47,500 nucleotides of DNA from Theodoxus fluviatilis (GCA_034096865.1 JAWQFJ010016545.1:120001-167500), one strand, 5' to 3'. Shown: positions 12,047-23,244, counted from the first letter of the stretch. Numbers and translations are program-made. Notes: a model not told the origin generated them from the letters alone.

Positions 12047-13085
12047 TCTGGCAGAGAGCGAGCTCACCAAGGCGCTGAGCGATGGTTCTGACCTGGCAGC
12101 TCTGCAGGACGCGGGAAAGCGTCTGGACAGCATCGCCAGCGAGCTCTTTAAGAAGGACCATGGCGAAGCGTCCCACGGAGGCAGCCATTTCGACTCCATC
12201 GCCAGCGCCATCATCGGCAAGCGGACGTTCGACGGCATTGCCAGCGACCTGATCAAGAAGCGGCAGTTCGACTCCATCGCCAGCGACCTGATGAAGCGGG
12301 ACCATTTTGACGGGATTGCTAGTGACCTCTTCAAGAGGGACCACTTCGACGGGATCGCTAGCGACCTCTTCAAGAGGGACCATTTTGACGGGATCGCTAG
12401 CGACCTCTTCAAGAGGGGAGACCACTTCGACTCCATCGCCAGCGACCTTTTCCGGAAGCGGCACTTCGACGCCATTGCTAGCGACCTCTTCAAGAAGCGG
12501 CCCTTTGATTCCATCGCCAGTGACCTGTACAAGAAGCATGGCTTCGGCGGCCCCGGAGATCATTTCGACTCCATCGCTAGTGAGCTCATCGGCAAACGTC
12601 AATTCGACTCCATCGCAAGTGAGCTCTTCAAGAAGAGGCAGTTCGATTCCATTGCCAGCGACCTCTTCAAGAAGCGGCAGTTCGACTCCATCGCCAGCGA
12701 CCTGATGAGGAAGCGCGCTGCCGAGGGGGGACCCGATCAGGAGGGAGCCGTGGGAGGGGAGGCAACTGTGGTACGGCAACTGGAGGGCACAGCCGACGGC
12801 ATTGAGGGCAAGGGCGAGGAGACTCAGCTGGCGTCCTTGACCAGCGTGGCAAGGGAGGCAACTCACAACGCCAGGAAGAAGCGGTCTCTGTGGCGCTCGC
12901 AGCGCGCCCTCTGGCGGATCGACGCGCCGCGCCACCACGGGTACCCCTCCACGGACGGGCTCCGGCACTACCTGGACGCCATCGCCAGCGACCTCATCAA
13001 GAAGAGGGCTGGACGGTCGCAGAACTCCCACTTCAGCTCTCGAGAGCGGCGTCCCTTCGACTCAATCGCCTCGGAGTTGTTCTAA
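12047..13085 (+). CDS. Neuropeptide precursor with 16 FDSIASDLF-type repeats, last coding exon
   Basis: The open frame after the acceptor at 12046 (phase 2 start; an alternative acceptor ends at 12054) runs about 345 codons to TAA at 13083-13085. It encodes 16 copies of an (F/L)D-x-IAS-x-x-x motif: LDSIASELF, TFDGIASDLI, QFDSIASDLM, three identical DHFDGIASDLF, HFDAIASDLF, PFDSIASDLY, QFDSIASDLF and others. Copies are separated by KR, KK, KKR or RKR, the convertase sites of a secreted prohormone. Two copies end in I-I-G-KR or L-I-G-KR and would be amidated. The rest have free C-termini. A spacer rich in Gly and Glu separates copies 14 and 15, and the last copy ends at the stop. The frame has no Met before codon 82, so the start and signal peptide must be in an upstream exon not identified here. 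The FDSI start and mostly free C-termini recall the pedal peptide/orcokinin superfamily, but units are shorter. That link is inference. Confidence 0.9.
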
Positions 13086-14050
13086 ACGCCCGCCCACCCA
13101 CCAAGAGCATCATCTGGAGGGTCTGAAGTTTGCCCCTCGCCTCGCCCCTCCATTCCTCCTCCCATTTCCCGCCCCCCTCCCCGGAGTTTTTGGGATTCAT
13201 GCAAAGAAAGCTTGAATGACTGACCCTGCTGCAGAGATGCCTCCCCTCTTACCCACCGTCGGTTCTGCAATACATGCAGACATGAGTTGCCTCCCTTGAC
13301 CTTTGTCGCCAACTTGGAGAGAAGTGCTATGGAAATGTTCCCTCGACCCCCTCCAGATTCTCTCCCCCCTCCCCTCCCTTTATTTGGTTGAAGTCAGAAA
13401 CTTGTCTTTTCGTAGCTTAATGGATGCAGTGATTCTCATAACTCCCCTGAAGGTTGAAAATGTTCGAGTCGACTGTCATCCTCTACTATAATAATTGATC
13501 TGCATCAGAATTTCTCTCGAGAAAAGTGCAATGTAAAAGTTTAGGCTTCAGAGTCTTTTGTTACCGAGTACGTTTTCCTCACTTCGTAGTCACATCCGTG
13601 TAGTGCTCCAGAGGAAGTAATGTTACGTAAATGAATTGAACGCAACGTCGTACTTTCGTTGTCAAGTTTACATTTTGATCAGTCATTTCGGTGAAGACAT
13701 GTAACCTCCCCGAAAAGTGTATTATGCATTAAAATGGAAGAGGCAGTATTGGATTGGTTCATTTTGTTTTTTGTTTGTCCATCCTAAAATGCCAATCGTA
13801 CGGCGATCTCGCGACAGCTGTGATCAACCTTTTTTGTTGTGTGTGGATCCAAACCATTGTTGAAGCACCTGGCGTTCCATAAAACATTTGATGTCGAAAA
13901 TATTGTCTTTGTCTTGTTCTATTGATCGGTCTCAAACGCTATGCCGCTCTGCTGCAAACCTGTGCTGACTGCAAAGGTCAAGAAGGTTGGTTCATAACGT
14001 CTCTGTAGTGCAAATGCGCGTCCAATAAAAAAATTGGTAAAAGGTAAAGG
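13086..14050 (+). other. Probable 3' UTR of the peptide precursor gene
   Basis: The sequence from the stop codon has no coding frame of note. Two candidate polyadenylation signals are seen, ATTAAA at 13728-13733 and AATAAA at 14025-14030. The latter suggests a transcript end near 14045-14060, just before the retrotransposon tail at 14117. The right boundary is inferred only from this. Confidence 0.45.
14025..14030 (+). terminator. Candidate polyadenylation signal AATAAA
   Basis: Canonical hexamer about 940 nt after the precursor stop codon. ATTAAA at 13728 is an alternative, earlier signal. Confidence 0.4.
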
Positions 14051-14165
14051 TGTTAATTTTTATAGCAACTTATCACCCACGTCTACTGCTTTACACGTTT
14101 TACAATAGCGCAGAGAAACTGACTGACTGACTGACTTTATTGTTGAGGCCACCGGCCCCTCACAA

Positions 14166-14167
<2 letters not shown>

Positions 14168-14212
<45 letters not shown>
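14168..14212. repeat. (TA)n microsatellite
   Basis: About 22 TA units inside the 3' region of the LINE remnant. Confidence 0.97.
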
Positions 14213-14215
<3 letters not shown>

Positions 14216-14372
14216 CTTGCTTCCATGTCAGGAGCTCCGCATTCTCTATCAACATTGAGAAGGTATGGCATAAACAACTGGAAGTACATAATCGCATACA
14301 TTACTGTCTAGGTTGTGCAAGTGTAGCAATCATATGACACATTATTTTCATGTACAATCAGACAGCATTGCT

Positions 14373-15412
14373 TTAGGTGATTTGTTCTGGACATGTCAGA
14401 CACTGATCTCGTAGTTGGAAGGCATAATAAAGGTACATTGCCACCCTGCGTGTTTTCATAAAACCACATCCATTTATTAAAAAGGTAGCATCAGTGGCCT
14501 CAGGACATTTGAGATATTCCTTAATGTATCTGTTACGTAAATCATTGTACAAGGGACAGTCGAACAAAAAATGTTTCTCATTTTCTATTACAACTATATC
14601 TGTGGGCGAACTGATTATTTCCTCGCAACTCATTTACTCCACATCTAAATCGGATCAGTACATCTCTGAATTTTTTATATCCATGAAATCTAGGTACTTC
14701 TCACATTCTAACGTAGTTTTGAAGGATCTATACATTCGGAATCTTTCGCTATCGTGTATTTTGCTGTTCCACGTCTGCCTGTTACAATCAAGCAACCTAA
14801 TTTTCAGCTTGTTTAGAAAGCTTCTTTCGGTAGTAGTAATGCCTCCGCTCCTCCAGATATATGCATATCCGGCCTTACACAAAGTATCTTCAACTGATTT
14901 GGCCCAATTGAGTTTATCTGGGATCTTTGCATTGGCTAGCATGAGGTAGGCTTGCTTAGGTAGCCTGTCATCAGACATTTTGGTCAGTTTTAGCCAGTAT
15001 TTGATAGCTTTCATTGCACTATTAATGGCGAGAGGAAACCTTCCCGTTTCTCCATATACCAAGCTGTTAGGCGTTCTGCAGTCCACCTTTAGGAAACGTT
15101 TGCAAGCAAACATATGTGCTTTTTCTATGGGTTTGTGTTCCTTTAGGCCCCATATCTCTGAAGCATACAGTAAAGAAGGCTGAACTTGTGCATCATATAG
15201 TCGGAAAAATAGTTTAGGTTTCATGTTTTTAAGACTCCACATCAATTTAAACAAATGCATTGTTTTTTGTTTCGCTGTAGTAGCCAGACTGCCCAAGGAT
15301 ATTGTTGTTGAGAGTTTTGTAGAGACAATATAACCCAGATATTTATAGCTGTTTATCACCTCAAGTTGTTTCCCATTTAACACCCATTTTTCACCTTGAG
15401 CTAAATGTCCTC
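14373..15412 (-). pseudogene. Reverse transcriptase C-terminal fragment, frameshifted
   Basis: Translation on the minus strand gives typical LINE thumb/connection motifs: INSYKYLGYIVS, then LFRLYDAQVQPSLLYASEIWG, CKRFLKVDCRTPNSLVYGET, and GRFPLAINSAMKAIKYWLKL. The first frame stops at 14655. The expected continuation, LIRFRCGVNELRGN, is present in a shifted frame. After a further shift a third frame (14633-14373) gives KHFLFDCPLYNDLRNRYI, the usual Cys-containing C-terminal motif. At least two frameshifts and the missing catalytic palm make this a dead copy. Upstream Leu/Ser frames within 15430-15557 are GA microsatellite, not protein. Confidence 0.85.
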
Positions 15413-15429
15413 CTCTCCGGAATAGCGCA

Positions 15430-15433
15430 CAGA

Positions 15434-15497
<64 letters not shown>

Positions 15498-15507
15498 ATA
15501 TATATAT

Positions 15508-15557
<50 letters not shown>
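15430..15557. repeat. (GA)n microsatellite with a TA interruption
   Basis: Two GA tracts are separated by a short TATATATATA stretch near 15494-15511. A GATA tract sits at the left end. Confidence 0.97.
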
Positions 15558-15560
<3 letters not shown>

Positions 15561-15586
15561 CTCTCCACGAACACCCTCCTCAAACA

Positions 15587-15892
15587 ATGACGACTGCGGT
15601 GGCTGGGCCATATCTGCCGTCATCAAGTGAATCAGGAAGAAAAGAGAATATCCAAACATCTCCTTTGGGGAGAAGTCACTCAGGGAAAGAAGCCAACCGG
15701 TCGTCTTCTCTACGCTTCAAAGACACCTACAGGGAAGATCTCAAGGGACTGACGATCGGCGTGGACACAAGGGAGGCAACTGCCTCAGACAGACGCCACT
15801 GGAGAAAAAGGGGCGGAGGTCTCTCCCAGTTTGAGAGGAGCCTGATGACGTGGAGGGATGGCAAGCGCTCCCGGAGGATGTCCCAGCTGTAG
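15587..15892 (+). CDS. Possible small peptide precursor or exon with an amidated-peptide site
   Basis: A 101-codon frame ends at TAG 15890-15892. Its second half has GC-rich third positions like the peptide exon at 12047. Residues 73-75 are RKR. Residues 76-91 read GGGLSQFERSLMTWRD, followed by GKR and then SRR, the exact layout of a C-terminally amidated neuropeptide. There is no signal peptide after the Met at 15587, so a complete precursor would need an upstream exon. A plausible acceptor (CACCTACAG) ends at 15732 and would join in phase 2, the same phase as the 12047 acceptor. It may be a separate gene, an alternative last exon of the FDSIASDLF gene, or chance. I do not recognise the peptide. 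Confidence 0.4.
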   Translation: MTTAVAGPYLPSSSESGRKENIQTSPLGRSHSGKEANRSSSLRFKDTYREDLKGLTIGVDTREATASDRRHWRKRGGGLSQFERSLMTWRDGKRSRRMSQL

Positions 15893-17870
15893 ATAAATGG
15901 ACCGCTGCAACCTTCAGATGCGGACGCTGTGGCGTGGAATGCCATTCCTGATTTGGTCTTCACAGTCACAGCAGACACAGTCGACTGGACGGTTTTCGGA
16001 TCCAGGGGCAAAAATGCATGGTTCTTCTGCACTAACAGACGCGCACCAGTATATATGCACCGGAAGTCCTCGGATCTATGTATCTGTGTGTCTTCTCAGG
16101 CTGACATTTCCATCTCTCCTCACACCCAACTACTCTTTCTAGTACAGCATGGTCTTTAGACACACAAAAAAGTATCGTCTCCATAAATTAGCACAGCCAA
16201 ACCAGTGAGAACTATCCCATTTGATAATTGTATATCCAGTGATTATGCTTACCTTCCCTCTTCAAAAGGAAAGCACTGCGTGTGGATATTGTCACTTTCA
16301 GTACGCTAGGTAAGGTCTGTTGTTCTTTTCAATCCAAGCTTAAGGTCAACGCACTGAAGAAACAAATCAGTTTTAAAATTAAATATTTCTCTAGTTTACA
16401 TTTGCTTGCTTTGTGTATATTATTCCATCCTTGTGATTGTGAAGGAATAAAAGGCAGCACATGCCTCGGTCCAGTGGAACATTTTTCATTTGTTAAGTTT
16501 CTTTTCAATCTTCTGAACAAAGAAGACATAGGTCGTACAACTAACGGGCCAGGACATCGACGTGTCACGCTATTTCACACCTATTCACACAAACACATGC
16601 AAGAAAAGCTCAAATCGAAGGGGAGAGAGGGACAAAAATAAAGACAAACCATCAATGAATCATGCAGATGAGTAGACCGAGTAGGAGAAAAATACCATGC
16701 GCAGATAAACTTTTATCGGAGGTGTAGCGAGTCAATATCAATCGATCTCTTTGGATAACAAACATATTGGTGAAATACATGTGTGCTAGATGTTCTGGTT
16801 CATTGGACCAGCTGTACATCTTTTGTTGATCCAACAAATTCCGTGCCCAAATATACACATACAAACACAATAGACCACCAGGGACAGTGACGAAAAGAAA
16901 AGGGTCAAGGGGAGTGAAGCATATACATAACAGGCATGTGCAGCCTTTATTGCGCTGAATTACCACTTCACTTAAAACTGTTCCGGCCGATTGTCTTTCT
17001 CGCGCCAAGTTCAAAATACCTCTCTGAGAACGACATCAGCACTTTCTTGTGCACTTAAACAAAAGATTACTACAACCACATATAAACACTAAAATAAAAG
17101 AAGCAATCACTGAGAACTTCAAACACAGTCGGCAACTGCAATGATAGCTTGTCTCAATTTCATTAAGGGCGAGAACCCGATTGAGTAGTGGCTCACAAAG
17201 TAGAGTTATTTCCCCTACATTGACAGATCCAAGTCGCCCCAGAGAACAACGTCCGAAGCGTCACAGGGAACACATCGATAACTCGTCAACGACTTCTTCA
17301 GACATAGGAGCTATATATGTGTATTAATAATCTGGTAATAAAATATTCATGCGGCATTGATTATCTGCTCAATCTGTTCTTTTGAATCAATAAGTAAATC
17401 TGCGCATCAGGTGGAAAGTGTTAATTTTTGCCCTCCCGCTTTTCTACTTCTCTTGTCCACCCCTTGCTGCTGTGGCCACTTTGTAAAGCCTGATTTGACT
17501 CTGGACAACGTTACGCTTACTTTAAGCATTGCATTTTGGGCATGGTGGCCGAAATAGGTATGAAATTCTGTGGAGTTTCTCACACCTCAATACATGCAGG
17601 GCACATGGATATTTGCACAAGGAAAAAAAAAACACTAAAGAGGCGAGACAGCGAGAGTTAAAATATTGAATTGTTAAAGAAATATCATTGGGAGTGATTT
17701 TTACTAGTTTATTTGAAAGATGAACCGTGCAATGTCAATCAATGCGAGGAAATAAGAATGGCATAATTCCATAAATATCTACAGAAGACTGAAAGGAAAG
17801 TTTATGAAGAGAAAATAAAGGCTAAGAAACCACCAAGGACTTCAACTGGGGTTATAGTGTGAAACTTGCT
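15893..17870. other. Spacer, no gene recognised
   Basis: AT-rich in most parts. 15929-16159 has a short open frame with no known motif. AATAAA at 16446 on the plus strand could serve a transcript ending here. Nothing else is identifiable. Confidence 0.45.
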
Positions 17871-17872
17871 TC

Positions 17873-18061
17873 AGTGTGTGTGTGTGTGTGTGTGTATGTG
17901 TGTATGTGTGTGTGCGTATGTGTGTGTGTGCATGTGTGTATGTACGTGTGTGTGTGTATGTGTGTATGTGTATGTGCTGTGTGTGTATGTGTATGTGTGT
18001 ATGTATATGTGCGTGTGTGTGTATGTGTATATGCGTGTGTGTGTGTATGAATAAAATGTGT
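17873..18061. repeat. TG/TATG microsatellite
   Basis: TG repeat broken by frequent TATG, TGCG and TGTACG variants. Confidence 0.95.
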
Positions 18062-18874
18062 GTAGCAGCTAAGAAACGACACTAGTTCAATTGGGTACCG
18101 GCAGTATTTCCCCCATTAACATTGCAAGCTGCGATTTCGACTTTTTTCCTCTCTCATAATAAATTCCAAACAAAGACCGCTGTGTATGCTTAGAGCAATC
18201 ATGGTTTTCAAATACAAGCATGGCATAAAGCAGCATCGAAGTATTCTTCGCTTGATAATAACACGTATCTCTGTGCAAACACTCGTTCTCACAGACAACT
18301 TACTCCAGCAAAGGCATCGCATGCCGGCATAGTTGTCTTGCGAGAGTTTTCTCCCCTGCACCTTTCTCCCCTTAGTACGTACGTCTGCTTGCGTTCAGCC
18401 TGTTTGTTTCACTTTGTCAAACCTGGAACTAGCTGTCATAGTAAGGACCACATCTTTGTTTTGCTTCATCGCAAATTTTACCCTTTTTTTATTAACCTTC
18501 GGTATTGGGTAAACTGCTGAATGAAAATTACCTTATACCTTATTCTCTCGAAATGTCAGAACAAAGGGGGATTTATTTTCGTCGACGTCGTTGACAATGT
18601 GAAAGAGTTATTAAACATTGATTACTTTGCTTTGTATTGGTCGTTCAGTGTTTGTACCGAGTTCCCTAAAAAATGAATAGCAACAGAGGCTTATCTGTCA
18701 CTGCGCATGCACATGACCTTTGTATCAGCCGGAAATAGAAAGGTTATGCACCGTTGTTTTGATTGAATTGCAATCGCCCGAAATATGGCGGGCAAGGATT
18801 GTTCTGGAGTAGGAGAATATGAGACCAAAAGCTACAATCTAGAGACGGGACGAGGGGTTGGTGGATGGGTGCAT
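18062..18874. other. Spacer; possible promoter-like ATGGCGG motif near its end
   Basis: No gene is recognised. At 18780-18790 AAATATGGCGGGC resembles a YY1-type start-site element (AAnATGGCGGC), preceded by GCGCATGC. No matching exon and donor were identified. Confidence 0.25.
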
Positions 18875-18979
18875 GGGGGAGGGAGGGAGGGAGGGAGGAA
18901 GGGAGGGAGGGAGGGAGGGAGGGAGGGAGGGAGGGAGGGAGGGAGGGAGGGAGGGAAGGAGGGAGTGAGGGAGGGAGAA
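18875..18979. repeat. (GGGA)n microsatellite
   Basis: About 26 units with a few AAGG interruptions. Confidence 0.97.
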
Positions 18980-20506
18980 AAAAGTGTTCCCTGCCTTTTC
19001 AGTGGGCATAGGGAGACTTGCACTTCGCAAATACGCAGGTTTGGAACAGTAGACAGAAACGAGAGAAACACTTCCGCCATGTTCTCGGAACGCCATCGCG
19101 CCAAGTTTCTGCCTTCGGGTTCAAGACAATTTTCTCACAGTCGGTTTGAGTGGATCAAAACAAAACTAACACGCAGTCACAAAATACGAGAAACGTTTGT
19201 TACGGCAGACGTAAGACCGAACAGTAGCGTCACGTATTCAATCAGAGAAACTCCACCAAACATCGTTTTCCTGGTCGTTGCTGGAAGTTGCCCCTGTTTA
19301 TTCCCTTTAGGCTACGAATTAAATTTCAGGTACGGTAAAAAAGCCCTGCTACTTAATACATTTTCCTGCCGGCGATATGGATTCTTTGCTATTTCCGGAA
19401 CACAGTGTTGAACTCAGATGGTTTTTCTCTGGTTTTTGCATGAGAACACTTTGCTTTTTAAACCGGCAACTAAAGTTCTCCGTCCGATTTCCAAAGTGCC
19501 GTGTTGAATTGGGAGCTCTGGCACATGCGGACGCCTTCGCGTCATTGACACTCAGAAGGGAATTCCATTCGCAACTTTCTGTCGCCTTCGAGACACTCCC
19601 ATTGATGCAGAGAAACCCTCGAGGAGACAAGCGAAGAGCTTCAAAGTGGCTCTGTCTTGTACTCGATTTGACATTCAAACCCCGTCGATCTTCTTTTTTT
19701 AAACACCCTATCCCAGGGCTAGTTTCTTCGTGGAGATGTCCTGTACGCGAATACGTCACGGAATCGAATCGCTTACGGGACCTAGTCCATCCGATTTGAC
19801 TAGAGAAAGTTTCTGTTTGAATTCGGCATATGCATCAAAGCAATGATCCTCCTGACGAACATGTTCCAATTAAACTGTACAGCGCAAGAAATGACTTAGA
19901 TTGTTTGCATTCGATACTTTATATCAAATTGTGCCTCAGAGGACTAAACTGAAAACAGGCAGACCCATGGAGCTTTTTCTGTTTCAATGTTGAATGTCAA
20001 GCAAAAGGGCTTTACATTCTTCCGGGTTCTATTCAAAAACAAAATGCTCTGATTCACATACTTTTATATGTTTCTGGCACGTAAACAATCATTACTGTGG
20101 AGGGAAAATTGCATCTCCATGACAGGGACAACCTCTGAAGTCCATTTTATTTCTGGACAACTGGACAGCTGAGCGTGACCTGATTCGAGAGTAGGGGGCA
20201 ATGGCCGGAGACGCGTTGTCGTCACTTCTGGACGGGTCAAGCGAAAAATCATAATAGCCGAGATCTTTGCAGGATAAGAACTGGAACGCATATATTACAA
20301 GACGTATGTGTCCGTACATTTTGAGAAATACAGATCGGTCGTTGATTTTTAAAATTGCATCAACTCATGGAGACAGTTTGATTACAAAAATAAATCATCA
20401 AGAATATTAATGATGGATAAGTTTTACTTTTACAATTTGTACACAGATAAGAAAACGATGTGTAAACAAACACGCTGATCGAGGGGGATGTCCTGACGCC
20501 GTAACT
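18980..20506. other. Spacer, no gene recognised
   Basis: Both strands have open frames up to 140 codons (19377-19799) but no conserved motif. TTCCGCCATGTT at 19072-19083 is a second YY1-like element in the opposite orientation to the one at 18780. Confidence 0.4.
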
Positions 20507-20817
20507 GGCGCTGAAAGAGTCGTTGTCATCCACATTCGGCGACACTGTACCCGAAGTTTTGAAATCTCGGCCTTACAGTCACGTGACTCGCACGACCGGG
20601 GAGTTATGCTAAGATCCGGCCGCGTTAATGTATCTGCGTTTTGTGACAAACGTCTTGCTCGGCGATACTGTACTCCATGCACCTTAACGGTTCGCGTGAT
20701 TCGGGTGTAATCTTAAGCTAAATGACGTTTATAAATGTCCGTTCTCGCGAGAAATGCCGAGATTTGAAACTCGGGTACAGTGTCGCCGAATGTGGATGAC
20801 AACGACCATTTCAGCGT
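20507..20817. repeat. Foldback inverted repeat with a perfect 36-bp arm
   Basis: Positions 20519-20554 are the exact reverse complement of 20771-20806 (GTCGTTGTCATCCACATTCG at the left start). Similarity continues outward to CGCTGAAA/TTTCAGCG and inward through GAAATCTCGGC/GCCGAGATTT. The loop is about 190 bp. A third, partial copy in the same direction as the left arm lies at 20659-20676 (TCGGCGATACTGTACTCC). It is likely a MITE or foldback transposon. A hairpin-forming transcript is a less likely alternative. Confidence 0.8.
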
Positions 20818-21362
20818 AACTGGCAGACGTGCACCGTCGAAGTGTGATGAATAACGAAACCTATCGGTGACTGGAGTCACAGCTTCGTTCTTCAATAAGC
20901 AGAGCCTATGCTCGACCACATTCGCTTAGTCGATAGCGGTTTCAAATTCAATGCCGTTTGCCGAGATGGGACGGCAATCACTAGACATCGTCCAATCATT
21001 TCACACCAACTGCAAGGATTGGATTTTTCATTCTCGCCACATCAGGCAAACGAAATTGTCCATTCAATCAAGAACTATAGACCGTTATCGGATTTCATGA
21101 GAACTTTACACTATACATAGAATCACACTTTGATCATACTATATCCTTTGCTACGATCAGTGATCGACAGTTCACGAGCTCATGAGCGCGCTATTCGTCG
21201 TTACACCCATGCGAAACGGCGAATCATTACCGCTAAGAGCGAATGCTGTCGCGGATATAGGCACTGCTGCTTCTAGAACGTAGCTATGACTTCAGTCGCC
21301 GACAGTGTTCTGGAAACAAGCACCCCAAATTACATCGTATTTGACACACATTTGACACATAT

Positions 21363-21367
<5 letters not shown>
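20818..21367. other. Spacer, nothing recognised
   Basis: No coding frame, repeat or RNA gene is supported. Confidence 0.5.
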
Positions 21368-21433
<66 letters not shown>

Positions 21434-21437
21434 CACA

Positions 21438-21482
<45 letters not shown>
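21368..21482. repeat. (CA)n microsatellite
   Basis: Two CA tracts separated by ATGCACACAAA. Confidence 0.97.
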
Positions 21483-21489
<7 letters not shown>

Positions 21490-23090
21490 AAAAACACTTG
21501 GCCTAAGTCGTACTCTTGAAGGTCCAAAAGTATGATGTAGCTTTTTTCCGTTCCTGCCCTACGGGGAAATGGAGAAACAACCGTTACATGAGACACAGCA
21601 AAAGCAAGACCAAGAGAATATTGGAGTTTTTGTACCGGTTGGAATTCATCATCGAAAGCACCACGATCGCGTGAGCAGTTGAGGCTGGTGATTTTAAAGG
21701 TTTCTCTGACCCTTATCAGTGGGGTGCACCAGGACAGAAGGGACGGGGGACCCTTCCTCTTCTTGGCAAAGACTCATCGAGCTTCTTCTCTTGATGAATC
21801 ACGAACATCTTTACAAAGAAGTCTGTAATTTATATCTAAACCAGTCTCTCTCTCTCTCTCTGTTCAACAGCCACTGAAGAGGACTCAAAGAAAAACCCGT
21901 CTCATTGGAGGTCAATGGACGCTCGTTAGCTCCCTGACCCCACGCTGAAGCTTGTTCAGGACTGCATGCAGAGTAATCTCCGGATTCTGTCTGCCTTTCC
22001 CTAAAAAGCACTGAGTACCTCCGGCTCTCAGCTTGATTTAGCTAACAGCTGTCACTGGAAACCCTTTTCTGTCAGAATTAGTCCAGGGCTTGGTTTCCGA
22101 CATTTCCAAATTGCGTCATTGACACGAGTCACGTTTCGTAAGGTGCCACATGTGCATTATCATAAGACGCATTATCTGTTCTTTTCCTCATACAGTGGTT
22201 CTTTTCAACATTTCATTGCCATACCGATAGATCTATATAACATTTCCGAGCAAACAGTAATTTTTCAAAGTAGCAAATGATAACTTTAATTACTTGTCCT
22301 TAAGCATTTCACAGCTACTTCCCATGCCAAATTCAGTGCAACCGAAACTGCCCTGCAGCAACATCGGGGTAACATTAGTTCTAGTTTCATTAATTTAAAA
22401 GAGTTTTGTCACGGGAATACCGTTAATTCTTCATCTTTCTCAAATGGGATTCATGCTCTCATCGACCTTAATGATTGTGGTATTCATGATTGTGAGATAG
22501 CAACCAAAATCAACAAAGGAAAAGAAAGTGATAAAACAACAAGCGAAAATTGTCTCCACGATAAATGCGCAATATTTTTCTTTTATGTAACCCTTAAGGT
22601 AGATATAAATAGAGTTTTCGCGGAGACATTATACATTATCTCACTCTGCATTTCGAGGATGTAGTTCATGTACTTGCTTACGTAAATACGATAATTAACA
22701 CAGTCCAATATTATCCTCTAAAGTATTCATAATGCATACCTCCAATTCCCCCCTGTGAAAGTGCACTAAATTACACAGAATTAATTCAAAAGAATATTGT
22801 GCACCGGCAGGTCAGTCACTGCGTGAATGACGTAAGTAAAATTGCCTGTGTAGTTTCAGAAACGCTTAATCATTTCATGAAATCGAGTGCGAGAGAAAGA
22901 TATTGATTGATTGCTTATTCGCCGACAACCCATCGTGAAAAATAATTTTCCAGCATAGTTTAGACTCCTCATTGTACAGGATAAGCATATAAAACATCGC
23001 AAATATGAGCTAGGTACATGTCATATTGGCAGAATCAGTCAACATTGGGCTAATTATATATGTCTGTTTTATATGGAAATATATAAATGG
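21483..23090. other. Spacer, nothing recognised
   Basis: AT-rich with no open frame above 66 codons. A short CT tract occurs at 21845-21862. Confidence 0.5.
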
Positions 23091-23196
23091 ACGAGTGTGT
23101 GAGCATGTGTATTAGCGTGTATGTTTGTGTGTGCGCGCGAGCGAGCGAGCGAGAGAGTGAGTGAAAGAAAGAGAGAGACACACACAGAGGTAGAGT

Positions 23197-23244
<48 letters not shown>
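23091..23244. repeat. TG/GCGA/GA compound microsatellite
   Basis: TG-type, then GCGAGCGA, then CACA and a pure (GA)n tract at 23200-23244. Confidence 0.9.

Larger units (their letters stand above)
14117..15412 (-). mobile_element. 5'-truncated non-LTR retrotransposon (LINE)
   Basis: Read on the minus strand, the element holds the C-terminal part of a reverse-transcriptase polyprotein, an inactivating frameshift, and a 3' UTR of about 250 bp containing (TA)n at 14168-14212. It ends in an ACAATAAAGTCAGTCAG-type tail of four or five CAGT units at 14117-14138. Short tandem repeats at the 3' end are typical of several LINE clades. The 5' part is missing, and a GA microsatellite begins at 15430 just beyond the coding remnant. 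The LINE clade could not be assigned by eye. Confidence 0.8.

Noticed and set aside
12033..13031. 332-codon minus-strand frame opposite the peptide exon
   Set aside because: It is the antisense shadow of the repeated plus-strand motif. The plus frame has cleavage sites and repeat logic, while the minus frame has none.
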